From Cladocopium goreaui (Eukaryota > Sar > Dinophyceae > Suessiales > Symbiodiniaceae): a DNA stretch of 64,000 nt. Below the pieces are notes generated by a model, which did no database searches, was not told where the DNA came from, and saw only the letters and a program-made list of their open reading frames with translations. Positions within the stretch are counted from its first letter, which is position 1, and each line of letters opens with the position of its first letter. Position numbers and translations under genes: made by a program. Below are positions 48,992-59,775 of the stretch, one piece after another. The stretch lies in NCBI GenBank assembly GCA_947184155.2, contig CAMXCT020000475.1, forward strand, positions 58,861 to 122,860. Direction: 5' to 3'.

Positions 48992-51900
48992 AACTTCATA
49001 GGTGCACAGCATGTGAAGAAACATCCCGAAAGAAACCCACACACAAAACTGCATTGCCCCACAACTACTCTTTCAACCATAGCTTGGGAATTGATGTTTT
49101 TGAGATCATTGATGCAGGTGGTTCCAAGTTTCAAGTTTTGAACATGGTAGATCTTGGGACGACATTTCAACTGTGCGAGGTTGTCAGAACAGGCCAGGGA
49201 CAGCCATCATCCAGTGAATGTCTGAAGGCCCTGCAGAAACGTTGGTTTTCATGGAGTGGACACCCAGTGAACTTGATGTGTGACCGAGGGTTGCATAACC
49301 GTGGTGTACTGTCAAAGTACATGGACGATCATGGCATTCAGGTTTATCACAGCCCACTTGAGGCACCTGAAAACCTTGGCCGTGTAGAGCGCCACGGGGC
49401 CATTGCCAAAGCTCTTTTCCGAAAGGTCTCAAAAGAAACTCAACCTCTTGGCAGAGAACAGGTTGAGTCAGTTCTGCAAGAGGTGCTCATGGTGAAGAAT
49501 AATGCATCACGTGTAGGAGGTTTTTCACCATCACAGTGGGTATTGGGTAAGGCACCACGCTCAGACCCCAGTCCATTGTCCGAAGAGCGATTTGCAGAGC
49601 TCGGAGCCTTGGAGGCCCAGCACAACCCCGAAAGCATTTTTGCTTTGCAGCATCTTGCTAGGCAGGAAGCACAGAAGGCATTTGTATACCTCGATTGCTC
49701 CAAGCGTGTCCAGCGAGCCATGACCAAAAACACATCACCTTTTCCGAGAGACTTCGAAATCGGGGACTTGGTGACTTTTCGCAGGGATAACCAGCGGGGA
49801 GGCACACGATGGAGTCCCACAAGTAGGGTGATAGGCCATGAGGGAGAGAGAAACCTATGGTTGCTTTGTGGAAATGTCCCAGTACTAGTGGCCAGTCAGA
49901 ATGTGAAGGTAGCTACTCCAAGTGAAGCATTGGCACATTCGGTTCTCCATGGGCAGCCTGTCATTCCTGATGAGGTCGTGATCGGAGGTGAACAGCAATC
50001 CTTTTTGGATGCTCGAATTTCCCCAGATTCCCAAAGTGACGGATATGAGCCATCCGTACTTGAGGCGCCTGAACCAATTGCCTCAGGCGAGGGAGCTGAA
50101 CTACCATTCATAAACTGGGGAGATAATAATGAGGATTTACCACCAATACCCGAAGATGAAGAATTGGATAATGCAGGGGTAACTGTACCGGAAATCACCA
50201 TTGATGGTGAAGACATGTCAGATGAAGTAAATGGTACAGATGAACTGATTGAAGCTGCCAGTTCCAGTCTGGACAGACGGAGATCAAGTGTTGCCCCTCG
50301 TGCCGACAGAAACGTGAGACCCCGTCTTGAAACCCAACCTGAGAGTGAAAGAGGGTCATCGCTTATGCCTTCCAGGCGCGAATCTGTTGACTCAGCAGAC
50401 AGACCTTCTGCTGAAGCACCACAGCTAACACCATCACAAGCCGCAGGGCCACAATCATGGCCCAATCCGTATGACAGTCTTAATGACCTTCCAGCATCCC
50501 TGAGGAGCCACTTTGAGCGAGCCCGAAATGCGGCCGCACAATGGTCCGTAGAACAAGTTGAACAGTCCACAGCCATGTTCACATGTTTTATGGCAGGGAA
50601 AGATGAGATTGTAGAAGAAGGCAAGAAGGTCCTGAAAAGCATTCATTTCGAATCAGCGCCACCTGAGGTTCAAAAGGCACTGCAAGCTTCTCGAGCCCAG
50701 GAATGGTCAAAGTTTGAAAGCTTCGGAGCAGTCGTGCCACTGACTCCGGATCAAGTGCAAGAGCTTGTTGCTGAGGGACATCAGATTATACCCTCCAAAT
50801 GGGTAGATGTTGACAAAGCTCAGTACAAGAAAGGCCGAGATCCAAATTACCAGCCACAATACAAAAGCAGGTTAGTTTCCTGCGGAAACTTCGAATGCAG
50901 TGACGGTCTGAGGTCAGACAGCCCCACAGCTGACATTGAGGTTCACAACCTCATTTGCCGTTGGTGTGCAGCACATGAGCTCGACTTGCATTCGGCTGAT
51001 GTGACATCAGCATATTTCCAAGGACGACCTTTGGACCGGGTACTCCTGATGAGACAACCCCGGGGTGGCATCCCAGGAGTTGACGAGGGAATTGTTTACC
51101 TCGTAAGGGTACCAATCTATGGACTCACAGACTCAGGTCGCGGATTTTGGCTGCGATTGGATGGAGATGCCAAGAAAGAAGGCATGAAAGCATCACAGTT
51201 TTTCCCAGGTCTTTATTTTCTTCCAGGGAGCGATGGTGATACATGCGCATTGATGTGCACACATGTTGACGATCTTTTGTACTGTTACTTGCCCGAAGGT
51301 AAGGAAGTCATCGAACGTTTTCTGAATAAGTTCAACGTCGGCAGCACCGAGGTGAACGAGTTCAGGTATTGCGGAAAGCAGTTTTCGCGTTCAGGTGACG
51401 GAGACATTTTCGTCGACACCGTCGATAACACCAGGAAGATCAAACCAATTCCAATTGACGCTGGCCGTCCAGGCAGTGAGAAGATTTCAGGTGATGACAT
51501 CACACGACTTAGGTCGGTGACCGGGTCACTCGCTTGGGTTGCTCGCCAGACAAGACCAGATTTGGCGTACCGAGTTAGCCGCCTACAATCTTCAATCAAA
51601 AATGCCACAGTCAGCACTTTGTGCGACGCAAACGCAGTTGTACAACTTGCTCACAAAGGTGATCAGGTAAGGCTTCGTTTTCCAAGCGGACATCTCAAAT
51701 GGGATGAGATAGGTCTGATCACAATTACTGACACTTCATTCTCCAATGAACAGAACTACCGTTCCCAACAGGGACGTTGTCACTTTCTTGGAGACCTCAC
51801 AGAGATCAAGAGCAGTAGCTGCAACACGTACAGAGTAATGCCTCTGTCTTACAGCTCTACCACGATCCGACGTGTGTGTCGAAGCACGCTCCAGGCTGAG

Positions 51901-52299
51901 ACGTATTCACTGCAGCATGGTCTCGAAGCAGGGGACAAGCTCAGAGGTGTCTTGGCAGAACTCAAAGGCCAGATCAAATCCATGCGGACATGGGAAACTG
52001 ATGCAAGGAGCTGCGTACCGCACTTAGCCCTCACAGATTGCCGCTCATTGTCAGACCACTTGGCTTCCGAGATCCTGGCGAAGGTGAGCGACAAAAGACT
52101 TGGCATCGAATTACAAAGTATTCACGAATCCTACTGGAATGATGACCGAAAAACATGGGACATCTATCCGAATGGAGGAGATAAGCTGTCATGGATAGCA
52201 ACACACACCATGATCAGCGACTGCCTTACAAAGAGTATGAAACCAGATTTCATAATTCGAGTGTTGGCAGAGTGCATGTACAAAGTACAGAAGCAGTAA
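48859..52299 (+). CDS. copia Pol part 2: integrase, reverse transcriptase, RNase H
   Basis: Useful coding begins near 48965 (VIDAVKLHRCTACEETSRK, the CC half of the integrase zinc finger); the first 35 codons overlap the previous frame and are probably not used. Integrase core: GIDVFEIID (Asp79), LMCDRGLHNRG (Asp142), ENLGRVERHG (Glu177). Reverse transcriptase: PQYKSRLVSCGNFE, LHSADVTSAYFQG, and the catalytic loop THVDDLLY (Val803-Asp804-Asp805; 51265-51273). RNase H: ITDTSFSNEQNYRSQQGRCH, STLQAETYSLQHG and LALTDCRSLSDHL. It ends in TAA before the 3' LTR. Relative to part 1 the frame is -1, by programmed shift or a single-base loss. Confidence 0.92.
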   Translation: MEKASSQSEDRCQATSPSVWSCAEADHDPLASCCQGSNRVIDAVKLHRCTACEETSRKKPTHKTALPHNYSFNHSLGIDVFEIIDAGGSKFQVLNMVDLGTTFQLCEVVRTGQGQPSSSECLKALQKRWFSWSGHPVNLMCDRGLHNRGVLSKYMDDHGIQVYHSPLEAPENLGRVERHGAIAKALFRKVSKETQPLGREQVESVLQEVLMVKNNASRVGGFSPSQWVLGKAPRSDPSPLSEERFAELGALEAQHNPESIFALQHLARQEAQKAFVYLDCSKRVQRAMTKNTSPFPRDFEIGDLVTFRRDNQRGGTRWSPTSRVIGHEGERNLWLLCGNVPVLVASQNVKVATPSEALAHSVLHGQPVIPDEVVIGGEQQSFLDARISPDSQSDGYEPSVLEAPEPIASGEGAELPFINWGDNNEDLPPIPEDEELDNAGVTVPEITIDGEDMSDEVNGTDELIEAASSSLDRRRSSVAPRADRNVRPRLETQPESERGSSLMPSRRESVDSADRPSAEAPQLTPSQAAGPQSWPNPYDSLNDLPASLRSHFERARNAAAQWSVEQVEQSTAMFTCFMAGKDEIVEEGKKVLKSIHFESAPPEVQKALQASRAQEWSKFESFGAVVPLTPDQVQELVAEGHQIIPSKWVDVDKAQYKKGRDPNYQPQYKSRLVSCGNFECSDGLRSDSPTADIEVHNLICRWCAAHELDLHSADVTSAYFQGRPLDRVLLMRQPRGGIPGVDEGIVYLVRVPIYGLTDSGRGFWLRLDGDAKKEGMKASQFFPGLYFLPGSDGDTCALMCTHVDDLLYCYLPEGKEVIERFLNKFNVGSTEVNEFRYCGKQFSRSGDGDIFVDTVDNTRKIKPIPIDAGRPGSEKISGDDITRLRSVTGSLAWVARQTRPDLAYRVSRLQSSIKNATVSTLCDANAVVQLAHKGDQVRLRFPSGHLKWDEIGLITITDTSFSNEQNYRSQQGRCHFLGDLTEIKSSSCNTYRVMPLSYSSTTIRRVCRSTLQAETYSLQHGLEAGDKLRGVLAELKGQIKSMRTWETDARSCVPHLALTDCRSLSDHLASEILAKVSDKRLGIELQSIHESYWNDDRKTWDIYPNGGDKLSWIATHTMISDCLTKSMKPDFIIRVLAECMYKVQKQ

Positions 52300-52370
52300 T
52301 AACACCACTGCGTTCTTTCTCCGCAATGCCCTGTACAGACATAGCTGTATATATTTCTATGTGACACCTG

Positions 52371-52384
52371 AAGAACAGGTTGAG
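52371..52384 (+). other. polypurine-tract candidate
   Basis: AAGAACAGGTTGAG, purine-rich, directly before the 3' LTR. Weak, as it is interrupted by C and TT. Confidence 0.4.
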
Positions 52385-52538
52385 TGTCAATTTGTGGTAT
52401 GTGATACTCCATGTAAAGGCCAGGTTGTCACATGTAGTGTCTGCTGCCATTTCGGCTATCAGGGCCCTTGAGCTACATCGCTATCGCTACTAGCAAAAAG
52501 AGCCGCGTTGGACTGCACGATACCGTTGCCAATTCACA
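52385..52538 (+). repeat. 3' LTR, 154 bp
   Basis: Identical to the 5' LTR; followed by CCAG then satellite sequence. Confidence 0.97.
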
Positions 52539-52542
52539 CCAG

Positions 52543-53930
52543 TTTGGCATCTTGAGACGTGTTTAACATGGCCTTTCCCATGCAAGTCAGAACCTTGAAG
52601 ATAGGAACAAAGTTGAAACGTTAAGGCATCTTTTGTCATCCACCCTCCCCCACAAAAACAATATCTTGAACACATGGGGGCAATTCTCAGCTTGAGTCAT
52701 TTCTCAATTTACCATTTTTTCAATAATTCCCCTTTTTCGGCCCTACAAAATCTACAAAGCAATATGTACGTTGGAAGAAAGTTGACATGTGGAGTCGGTG
52801 GTGCAAATTTACCCCCCTCGACCCTACAAAACACTACGTTCATTGCATGCGGAAAGTTACCACGTGGTGTCATTTTGAAAATTTACCCCCCCCCCTCGAA
52901 CCTTCAAAACCATGCGGTTGATTCAATATGAAGAAGGTTGACATGTTCAGTCATTGCTATAGGTTTATCTTCCGGCCCCCTACAAAACACTTTGTTCGAC
53001 ATATGAACAAACTTGGCATCCTGAGTCATGTTTGAAATGTCTTTTCCTTCCCCTACAACAAAGCAAGAGGTTGAACGAACAAAATTGGAACCTCGAGTCA
53101 TGTTTGGAATTTACGCCTACTGGACCATACACAGCAATACATTCAACATATGGATCAAGTTGACATGTTGATTCATTCTTTTGGATTTACCTGCCCTGTC
53201 CCCTACGAAGTATGAACCAGCATGGCATCTTGACTTATGTCAAAATGTGCCTTGCCTTCCCCTACAACAAGACAATACGTTGAACACAATCTTGAGTCAT
53301 TTTTGAAATTTACAGTCCCTCGGCCCTACAAAGCAATACGTTTAAAAAAACGGTGAAACTTGACACGTCAAGTTATTTTTTCAAATTTAGCCTCCCTCGA
53401 CCCTACAAAGCAAACGGTTGAACACGTGCAGAAAATTGACATGTGGGCCATGTGGGGGTATTTTCGAAATTTATAACCTCTCGTCGACTCTGACATGTTG
53501 AGTCGTCGTTTTGAAGTTTGAATGTACTCCCTCCATCTCCCCCCATCGCTTTTAAAACGCTACGCTCAACATATCGACCAATTTGGAATCTTGAGTCATT
53601 GTTATGTTTTTCCCCGCTGTCCCCTACAAAAACACTACGTTCAACATATAAAACAACTTGGCATCATGAACCATGCTTAAGGTGTCTTTTCCTTCCCCTG
53701 GAAATTATTACGTTGAATAAACAAAATGAAATGATTTAACCTGATATTACTATTCGTTATAGATTTAACATGATTTAACCCCTTCGACCTCACAAAGCAA
53801 TACGCTCAACAGAATATGTGGGGTAAATTGTTGAAATTTCCCGCCCATCCACCCTACAAACCAATACGTTCAACACACGAACAAAGGTCAGAGACAGGGG
53901 CGTCAAAACGGACAAAGATCTCCTGTGGCA
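52543..53930. repeat. degenerate 70-80 bp satellite, right part
   Basis: Continuation of the satellite at 39320-42696, about 18 units with the same blocks (GTTGACATGTTGAGTCAT, CGACCCTACAAAGCAATACG). No gene. Confidence 0.87.
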
Positions 53931-54113
53931 GTCGTACAGGGTGGTCAGGGGGTCGTCAGGGTTCGTCAGGGGTTGTCGGGGTCGTCAGGGTTGTCAGGGG
54001 TCGCAGGGGTCGTCGGGGTCGTCAGGGGTCGTCGGGGTCGTCAGGGGTCGTCCGGGGTCGTCGGGGTCGTCGGCAGATTCTGGATCGAGGTCGTCAGGGT
54101 CGTCAGGGGTCAG
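53931..54113. repeat. GGGGTCGTCAGG minisatellite
   Basis: Units of 9-12 bp, GGGGTCGTC and AGGGGTCGTC, ending in CGAGGTCGTCAGGGTCGTCAGG. Gly/Arg/Ser/Val-rich frames are artefacts. Confidence 0.92.
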
Positions 54114-54425
54114 CTGAAATTGGACAGTTGTTGTTGCCATCTCTGTCTAAATAGATGCTCTCAAACTCAGAAAGCACTGCAGCCTGTAAGCCTCTCGGTC
54201 TTCAAAGGAAACTTGCCAATGATGTTCTGCGTTTGTGTCAATGGATGTAATGAGCAATGAGATGTAATGAGTGCAATGCATTTGCGTACCTTTCATGAAT
54301 CTTTCGCTCGCTCTGCCGTAGGGGCCTCCACAACCGATACCTCGGATATTCTCTGCAGTCAGAAGGACATAGATCGGTGAGGCATTCGCTTGTGCTGTTT
54401 TTTTTTGGGGCGTCGCTTTTTTATT
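54114..54425. repeat. start of segmental unit 1
   Basis: 54160-54260 (GCCTGTAAGCCTCTCGGTCT, then AATGATGTTCTGCGT) matches 59870-59960 and 63325-63415, the first recognisable part of a locus repeated three times. Coding status uncertain. Confidence 0.6.
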
Positions 54426-54429
54426 GTCA

Positions 54430-54830
54430 CAGGCATTTTACCTGTAAATTTCTGTATAAAGTGGCTCTTGTGTGCGTGCAAGTCGAGTGCGCAGGCTTCC
54501 ACAACGTTTGTCTCGGGGTCTTGGTCGACAGCTGTTCGGCGGCTTTTCGCCTGTAAATTTCCGTAAAAAGTGGCTCTTGTGCGCGCGCATGTCGACTGTG
54601 CAGCCTCCTACAAATTCTGTGTCGGGGTCTTAGTTCACATGTGCCCGGCGGGATTTTAATGGATTTTACCTGTAAATTTCCGTATGAAGTGGCTCTTCTT
54701 ACATGAAGTGCAACAACATACAAACCCTAAAGGTGTCGTGGCTCTTCTTACATTCAGTGCAACAACATATAAACCGCTAAAGGTGTCGTGGCTCTTCTTA
54801 CATTAAGTGCAACAACATATAAACCCAAAA
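54430..54830. repeat. two minisatellites inside segmental unit 1
   Basis: Three units of about 115 bp start with TTTTACCTGTAAATTTCYGT and contain AAGTGGCTCTTGTG. Three units of 53-55 bp with GGTGTCGTGGCTCTTCTTAC and GTGCAACAACATA follow. Neither is present in the sister segments, so together with flanks they account for about 640 bp of extra length in unit 1. Confidence 0.85.
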
Positions 54831-55670
54831 GCCTGAAAGATAGAACCATTGGTGTATTATGGTATATTGATGATTGGTAAGGCAATTCTATAGTAAGGTG
54901 GCCCACAGTATCGTTTTTTGTTCTGCTTTGCACGTAATTAGCTGGTACAGTAATTCCTAGGTTTGCACAGACATTTCGGCGCAAGTGATCTGAAAAAAGT
55001 AGGGCTACAATTTCGGCACAAGTGAATAGTAGACCACATAGATCCTGACACATCACGCACATGGATCCAAATATCGCATTATTATGATGCATTATGTTTG
55101 ACCCATGATGCAAGTATAGCTCATTACGTGCTTTGATTTCTGTGAAATCCACTTCGTGGTGGGGCTTACGTGATTTTTAGGTGCAGTGCAGTATACTGCC
55201 GTTAGGTTTGCTCACAGAATGACTTTAGAACATTTAGAACCCAGTGCGCGTGAAATATGCTGTGCTCATCCGGTATCTCATACGTCTTCACCGTGTTGCA
55301 TGCTGCAGTTGACACGAAGCTCAGAGGGTCCGACGGTGTGAACGTGAGGACTTGCATCGAAAGATAGCTAAGCGACGCTAAGAAGCCACTTGGCTTTGTG
55401 TTTTGTTCAATTAACATGAACTAGACTGTAACTAGACCTGTTGGAAACTGCAACTTCTATTCCATACTCACTTGATTGATTGCACAATGTTGCACAGCAC
55501 TGTGGTTTCTGGAGTTTCTGGCATGTTTTGGGCCAAGGTCCTGCTAATTGGAACCCTGAGTCGCGACACTTGGGAAGCCAGATGCGCCTCGATGATGACA
55601 TCAGCGATTTGAGGAACAGCATCACTTAGAAGACATTCGGGAAGTTCATACATAGCGTGCAGGTCAAATT
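54831..55670. other. segmental unit 1, middle part
   Basis: 55030-55110 and 55480-55660 match the sister units (GATCCTGACACAT..., and GACACTTGGGAAGCCAGATG against GACACTTGGGGAGCCAGATG). The latter block is open on both strands; plus reads TLSRDTWEARCASMMTSAI and minus reads ADVIIEAHLASQVSRLRVPI. I cannot decide the coding strand. Confidence 0.4.
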
Positions 55671-55987
55671 CTGGCTTGCCCTTGTCAAAAAGGCAAGGTA
55701 CTCAGCTCAAAACAGAGAAAATGAAGAAGTTTCAGCTCCATTCGTCGACTGCAGAAACCAGTGGGAACATCCATACATTGAGAATCGCTGAGATTTGGAA
55801 AGGGTTGGACGGTTGGACTGACTGTTGCAGCTTGATCCTGAGGGGTCTTGATGGTAATGGTCTTACCCAACGTGCAGCCTTGGAAGTGTGGCCCTCCAAC
55901 GCTCGCGACCGCGGCCTTTTCTCAGTTCAAAGCCTTGCACGCTCCGTTGCTCCTTTCCGTGCCGGACCTCTCAGAGTTGGTGACTGG

Positions 55988-56215
55988 GACTGTGCCATCT
56001 TCAATTGCAAAGGAAAGCATCCCTATCACAACCCCGTGCTTCCTGTCAGAGGATACTGGCAACGCCTCGAACCTGCCATGGCGGTTGAAATGCAATATCT
56101 GTATTTTGCCTTTCCGTCAGAGAACCGTCCACGGCTGAACTGGCTGACCGCAGACATGAACGAGGTGGGCTTTCCAGTTGCAACAAGCCATTTGGTCAAG
56201 TCGCAATCGCATTGA
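55988..56215 (+). CDS. exon-like segment of unrecognised gene, unit 1
   Basis: Open frame ending in TGA, NCKGKHPYHNPVLPVRGYWQ, then RLEPAMAVEMQYLYFAFPSE, then NRPRLNWLTADMNEVGFP. The same frame with few changes (Trp to Ser, Met to Ile, Phe to Leu, Ser to Asn) is at 60888-61094, while surrounding bases diverge more. That supports coding but does not prove it. In unit 1 the frame extends upstream to 55676; in unit 2 it does not, so the 5' boundary is unknown. No family recognised. Confidence 0.4.
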   Translation, partial: DCAIFNCKGKHPYHNPVLPVRGYWQRLEPAMAVEMQYLYFAFPSENRPRLNWLTADMNEVGFPVATSHLVKSQSH

Positions 56216-57084
56216 CGTTGGGTCCGGTTAGGTGATTTGCGTGCCTTGTGGCGAGGAAGTTCAGTAAGATTCCGAACCGAGAAGCCATCAAATATCCTGA
56301 ATGGAATCATCCCAACATTTACCCAACAAACCCATGTATCAGTGCAGCACCATCCAATGTGACTTGCTGTGGACGCGCCAATGTACTGAATATGATCGAC
56401 CAAAACTGTATCCGTTGTTTATCGTTTTTTGTGCCAGCACTGGACTTTATCCATGGTGCTGCAGGTGTATGAGCGTTTTTGGGACGATGTTGATGCGTTC
56501 CACCGTCAGGCAGAAACGATTTGACTGGTATCCAGTGATTTGATCTTTGGCATGTAGGCTTTCAGACTGACACTGAGCAACGAATATAAAGATTATAAAG
56601 TCACTTAAAGTCAGATTGCAGATAAACACGTTTGTTTCATCCAAAATCGTCACCTGTCACTGAACAGAAGATAAGAATCGATTAGACCCAAACATACCCA
56701 AGCAACAATCCGGTTCAAGAACGTCGCACTGACATGCATTCACAAAATCACAAAACCCAAATAAACCAAACGAGTCCACGCAAGGTAGAACAGAAGATTG
56801 ACCAAGCAAGAGTGAGCAGGATAGAATACCATCAAAAATAGGATTTTCTTGTAAAAAATCCTTTAAACCAATCCAATGAATCCATCCACAACAGCTGGTT
56901 TGTGGATGCTTATTCCCCCAAATATGGTAGTAATTGATGATATCCATTCTATCCATCATATCATTCTCCATGATCTATCAATCCAAATTCCAGTAGTACC
57001 GCACAAGGCGGTGGCGGAAGTTTCAGAAATAGGAAAACCTTTTGAATCAGGGATGGCAGAGCGAAGCCACTGATGGACTGAAAG
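56216..57084. other. segmental unit 1, 3' part, no gene seen
   Basis: Matches 61095-61735 closely up to about 56830, then becomes unique AT-rich sequence before the TCTA repeat. No credible coding sequence. Confidence 0.5.
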
Positions 57085-57480
57085 GTGCTTGATCTCTCTC
57101 ATTCTTTCTCTCTCTCTTTCTCTCTTTCCCTGACTATCAACCTACCTACCGATCTATCTATGTATCTATCTATCTATCGATTTATCTATCTATCTATTTT
57201 TTTATTTAGCTGTCTCTCTATCTTTTTGTCTATCTGTCTATCTGTCCATCTACCTATCTACCTATCTACCTATCTACCTATCTATCTGTCTTTCTGTCTA
57301 TCTATCTATCTATCTACCTATCTATCTATCTACCTATCTATCTATCCATCCATCCATCTATCTACCTATCTCTCTCTCTCTCTCTCTCTTTCATCTGCCT
57401 ATCTGTCTAGCTGTCTACCTGTCTATCTGTCTACCTATCTAGCTATCTACCTATCTATCTACCTATCTATCTATCTCTCG

Positions 57481-57528
<48 letters not shown>

Positions 57529-57840
57529 GCCTAGCCATCTATCTATCCATCTATCTATCTTATCTTATCTAATCTAAACTAATCTAATCCAATCTAATCT
57601 AATCTAATCTAATCCAATTATCTGTCTATCTATCTATCTATCTTTCTATCTATCTATCTATCTACCTATCTATCTATCTATCTACCTGTCTATCTCTCCG
57701 TCTATCTATCGATAAAACTGTCTCTCTATCTATTTGCCCATCTGTTAATCTGTCTATCTATTTGAGATACATCTATCGATTTATCTATCTATCTTGGTAT
57801 CTCACTATCTGTCTATGTGTCTATGTATCTATCTGTCTAA

Positions 57841-57890
<50 letters not shown>

Positions 57891-58020
57891 GCCTAGCCAT
57901 CTATCTATCCATCTATCTATCTTATCTTATCTTATCTAATCTAAACTAATCTAATCCAATCTAATCTAATCTAATCTAATCCAATTATCTGTCTATCTAT
58001 CTATCTATCTATCTATCTGC
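57085..58020. repeat. (TCTA)n microsatellite with duplicated block
   Basis: Mostly TCTA tetramers with CCTA, TGTC and CTCT variants. A block TGCCTAGCCATCTATCTATC...AATCTAATCCAATTATCTG occurs twice (from about 57529 and 57890), indicating a 360-bp internal duplication. Tyr/Leu/Ser/Ile-rich frames are artefacts. Confidence 0.95.
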
Positions 58021-58434
58021 AAGATCAAAAACGAAGAAATTCTGCGAGACTTCCTTAATGTTTGAAGTGCACTTTTTCGACATCTCAACTTCCAAAAGCG
58101 CTCCGAGACCCAGGTGTTTTGTACCTTTTCACTTGGAAATGTGCTTCGCGCCACAACGGCGTGCAATTTTTCATCTCTCATCTGGCCAGCTGGCTCCGCA
58201 CCCGCCGCTTTAGCGAGCCTACTTTTCGACTCCGGAGCCCCAATTCATTGGAAAAACACAGTGTTTCGCGACTTTCCTACCTTTTCACGCATCTGCATCT
58301 TCTTTCTTCTGACTCTTTCTCTTCTACTCTTCTCTCTTCTAATCTTTCTCTTCTCTCTGCCTCTGCCCTGCTCTGCTTTTCATCTGCCCATATTGTCGGA
58401 AGTTTGACTTCTAAACTTCCTTCGATGATATAGA
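58021..58434. other. unique sequence, no supported gene
   Basis: A 123-codon open frame crosses a TCTTCT-rich tract but has no domain, no paralogue and no acceptor in a convincing position. Confidence 0.45.
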
Positions 58435-58600
58435 ATAATTAATAGTGCATGAAATAGTATCCGTTTATATCCGTAATATCCGACAAGATCTTACGAGATC
58501 CTACAAGATCCTACAAGATCCTACAAGTAGCATTGATCCCCAACATCACTGTGACACCGCCAGTGCCAATGGACGCCCATGGCAAGTCAGTGACGAATAG

Positions 58601-58705
58601 GGTCCAGATGGTCCAGTGTGCCTGCGCAGGCGAGTCGGAACTACCAAAAAATTCAGGACTTCTGGGAAGGTCTTTGTGAGGCGCGCTACCTTGTCAACTG
58701 AAAAG
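58601..58705 (+). pseudogene. exon-like segment, unit 2, frame lost
   Basis: Flanked by GACGAATAG and a GTAATT donor like its partner at 61904-62010, but two bases shorter. It reads SRWSSVPAQASRNYQKIQDF then WEGLCEARYLVN and stops, whereas unit 3 remains open to the donor. Confidence 0.5.
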
Positions 58706-59691
58706 GTAATTGTCGAATGTTGAGGATGAAGAAGGAGAAGGAAGGATCAGGAATTCGTTGTTTTCATGTTTTTTCCAATTCTTCCAATTCCTTCCCATTC
58801 CTTCCATGTTTTTCCTCTTTCCCATCCTGAGGCCGCAGAGAGCGTTCTGACCTGCTGTAGCAATCCGGTGGTTGAATCAGGCGGAGCATCATGGATTCGT
58901 TGCAGCTTGTCACGATGCAACAGCGCCAAAGTTGTTATCATTTGTTATCTCTTCCATCGTTTTTTGATATGAAAATTTGAGTTTGCCTTTGGAACCCACT
59001 TCAAGTTTTTGATCCAGGGCATGATTCGATCGGAATGCCAGGAGAAACGCGAAGGTCTCGAGATTGAGATGCCTATCAGCTTCCTTTGAGCAGCGCTTGA
59101 ACGCGAAGGTATGTACATGACATAAAACGGGATAGAAAACACACGAGAACATCACAATGAATGGATGTCGGATGAAGAGCCCCAAGTAACCCAAGTAGTT
59201 TCACTCTGAGCACAACGTGCCACGCTGGAGGAACTTCGGGCGTGGTGTGTCGACAGTTTTTGGCCACCATGGAATCGGATGGCAATCCAGAGAAGGCTCA
59301 GCAAAGAAGGGCGGAAGACGCCTCGGATCTCTCTGTCTTATTCTTTTTTGGTTTGTATATGTTTGTAATATGTTTGTATTTCAGAACTGTCATGGCTGCC
59401 ATGGCTAGGTTCGAAATAATTTTCTATTGGACTTGTTGACTTTGCATGGATTTCCATGACTTCCGCCCCATAATGACTCAAAAAGGATCGACGTATATTA
59501 GGTATTTGCAAATTTTTGCCGTTTTTGCATCCTGACTTCAAAATACAGCAGTTTGCGATAGCAAAGTGGACCCAGGTAGATGTAACATATGATGTAGCCG
59601 TAGTATGCCGTAGTTGATGTTTGTTACCTTTGTAAATTTCTGAAATGGAACCTAATGGAGCTAAATGATTGTGGTAACTGTTTGACCACAG

Positions 59692-59775
59692 GAGCCCTGG
59701 CTCTGGCGTGACTTGACACCGTTGCATGTGTCCCTGGTGGCGAAGAACTACGTCACTGCAGACGTGCTGATTGAG
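59692..59775 (+). CDS. 28-codon exon candidate, unit 2
   Basis: Between CCACAG and GTTGGG: EPWLWRDLTPLHVSLVAKNY then VTADVLIE. Exactly 28 codons, phase 0 at both ends. The partner in unit 3 differs by Val to Leu only. The PLHVSLVAKNYVTADVLIE pattern faintly recalls an ankyrin repeat. Confidence 0.5.

Larger units (their letters stand above)
42697..52538 (+). mobile_element. full-length Ty1/copia LTR retrotransposon (9,842 bp)
   Basis: Two identical 154-bp LTRs (42697-42850 and 52385-52538), TG...CA ends, a primer-binding-site candidate right after the 5' LTR, and a CCAG duplicate on both sides (42693-42696, 52539-52542; ACCAG if the terminal A is shared). Order inside is Gag, protease, an extra RapZ-C-like domain, integrase, reverse transcriptase, RNase H, which is the copia order (integrase before RT). 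Coding is spread over three overlapping frames. Identical LTRs mean a very recent insertion, into the satellite. Confidence 0.96.

Noticed and set aside
57085..57534. 149-codon Leu/Ser/Tyr/Ile-rich frame
   Set aside because: Encoded entirely by TCTA and CTCT repeats.
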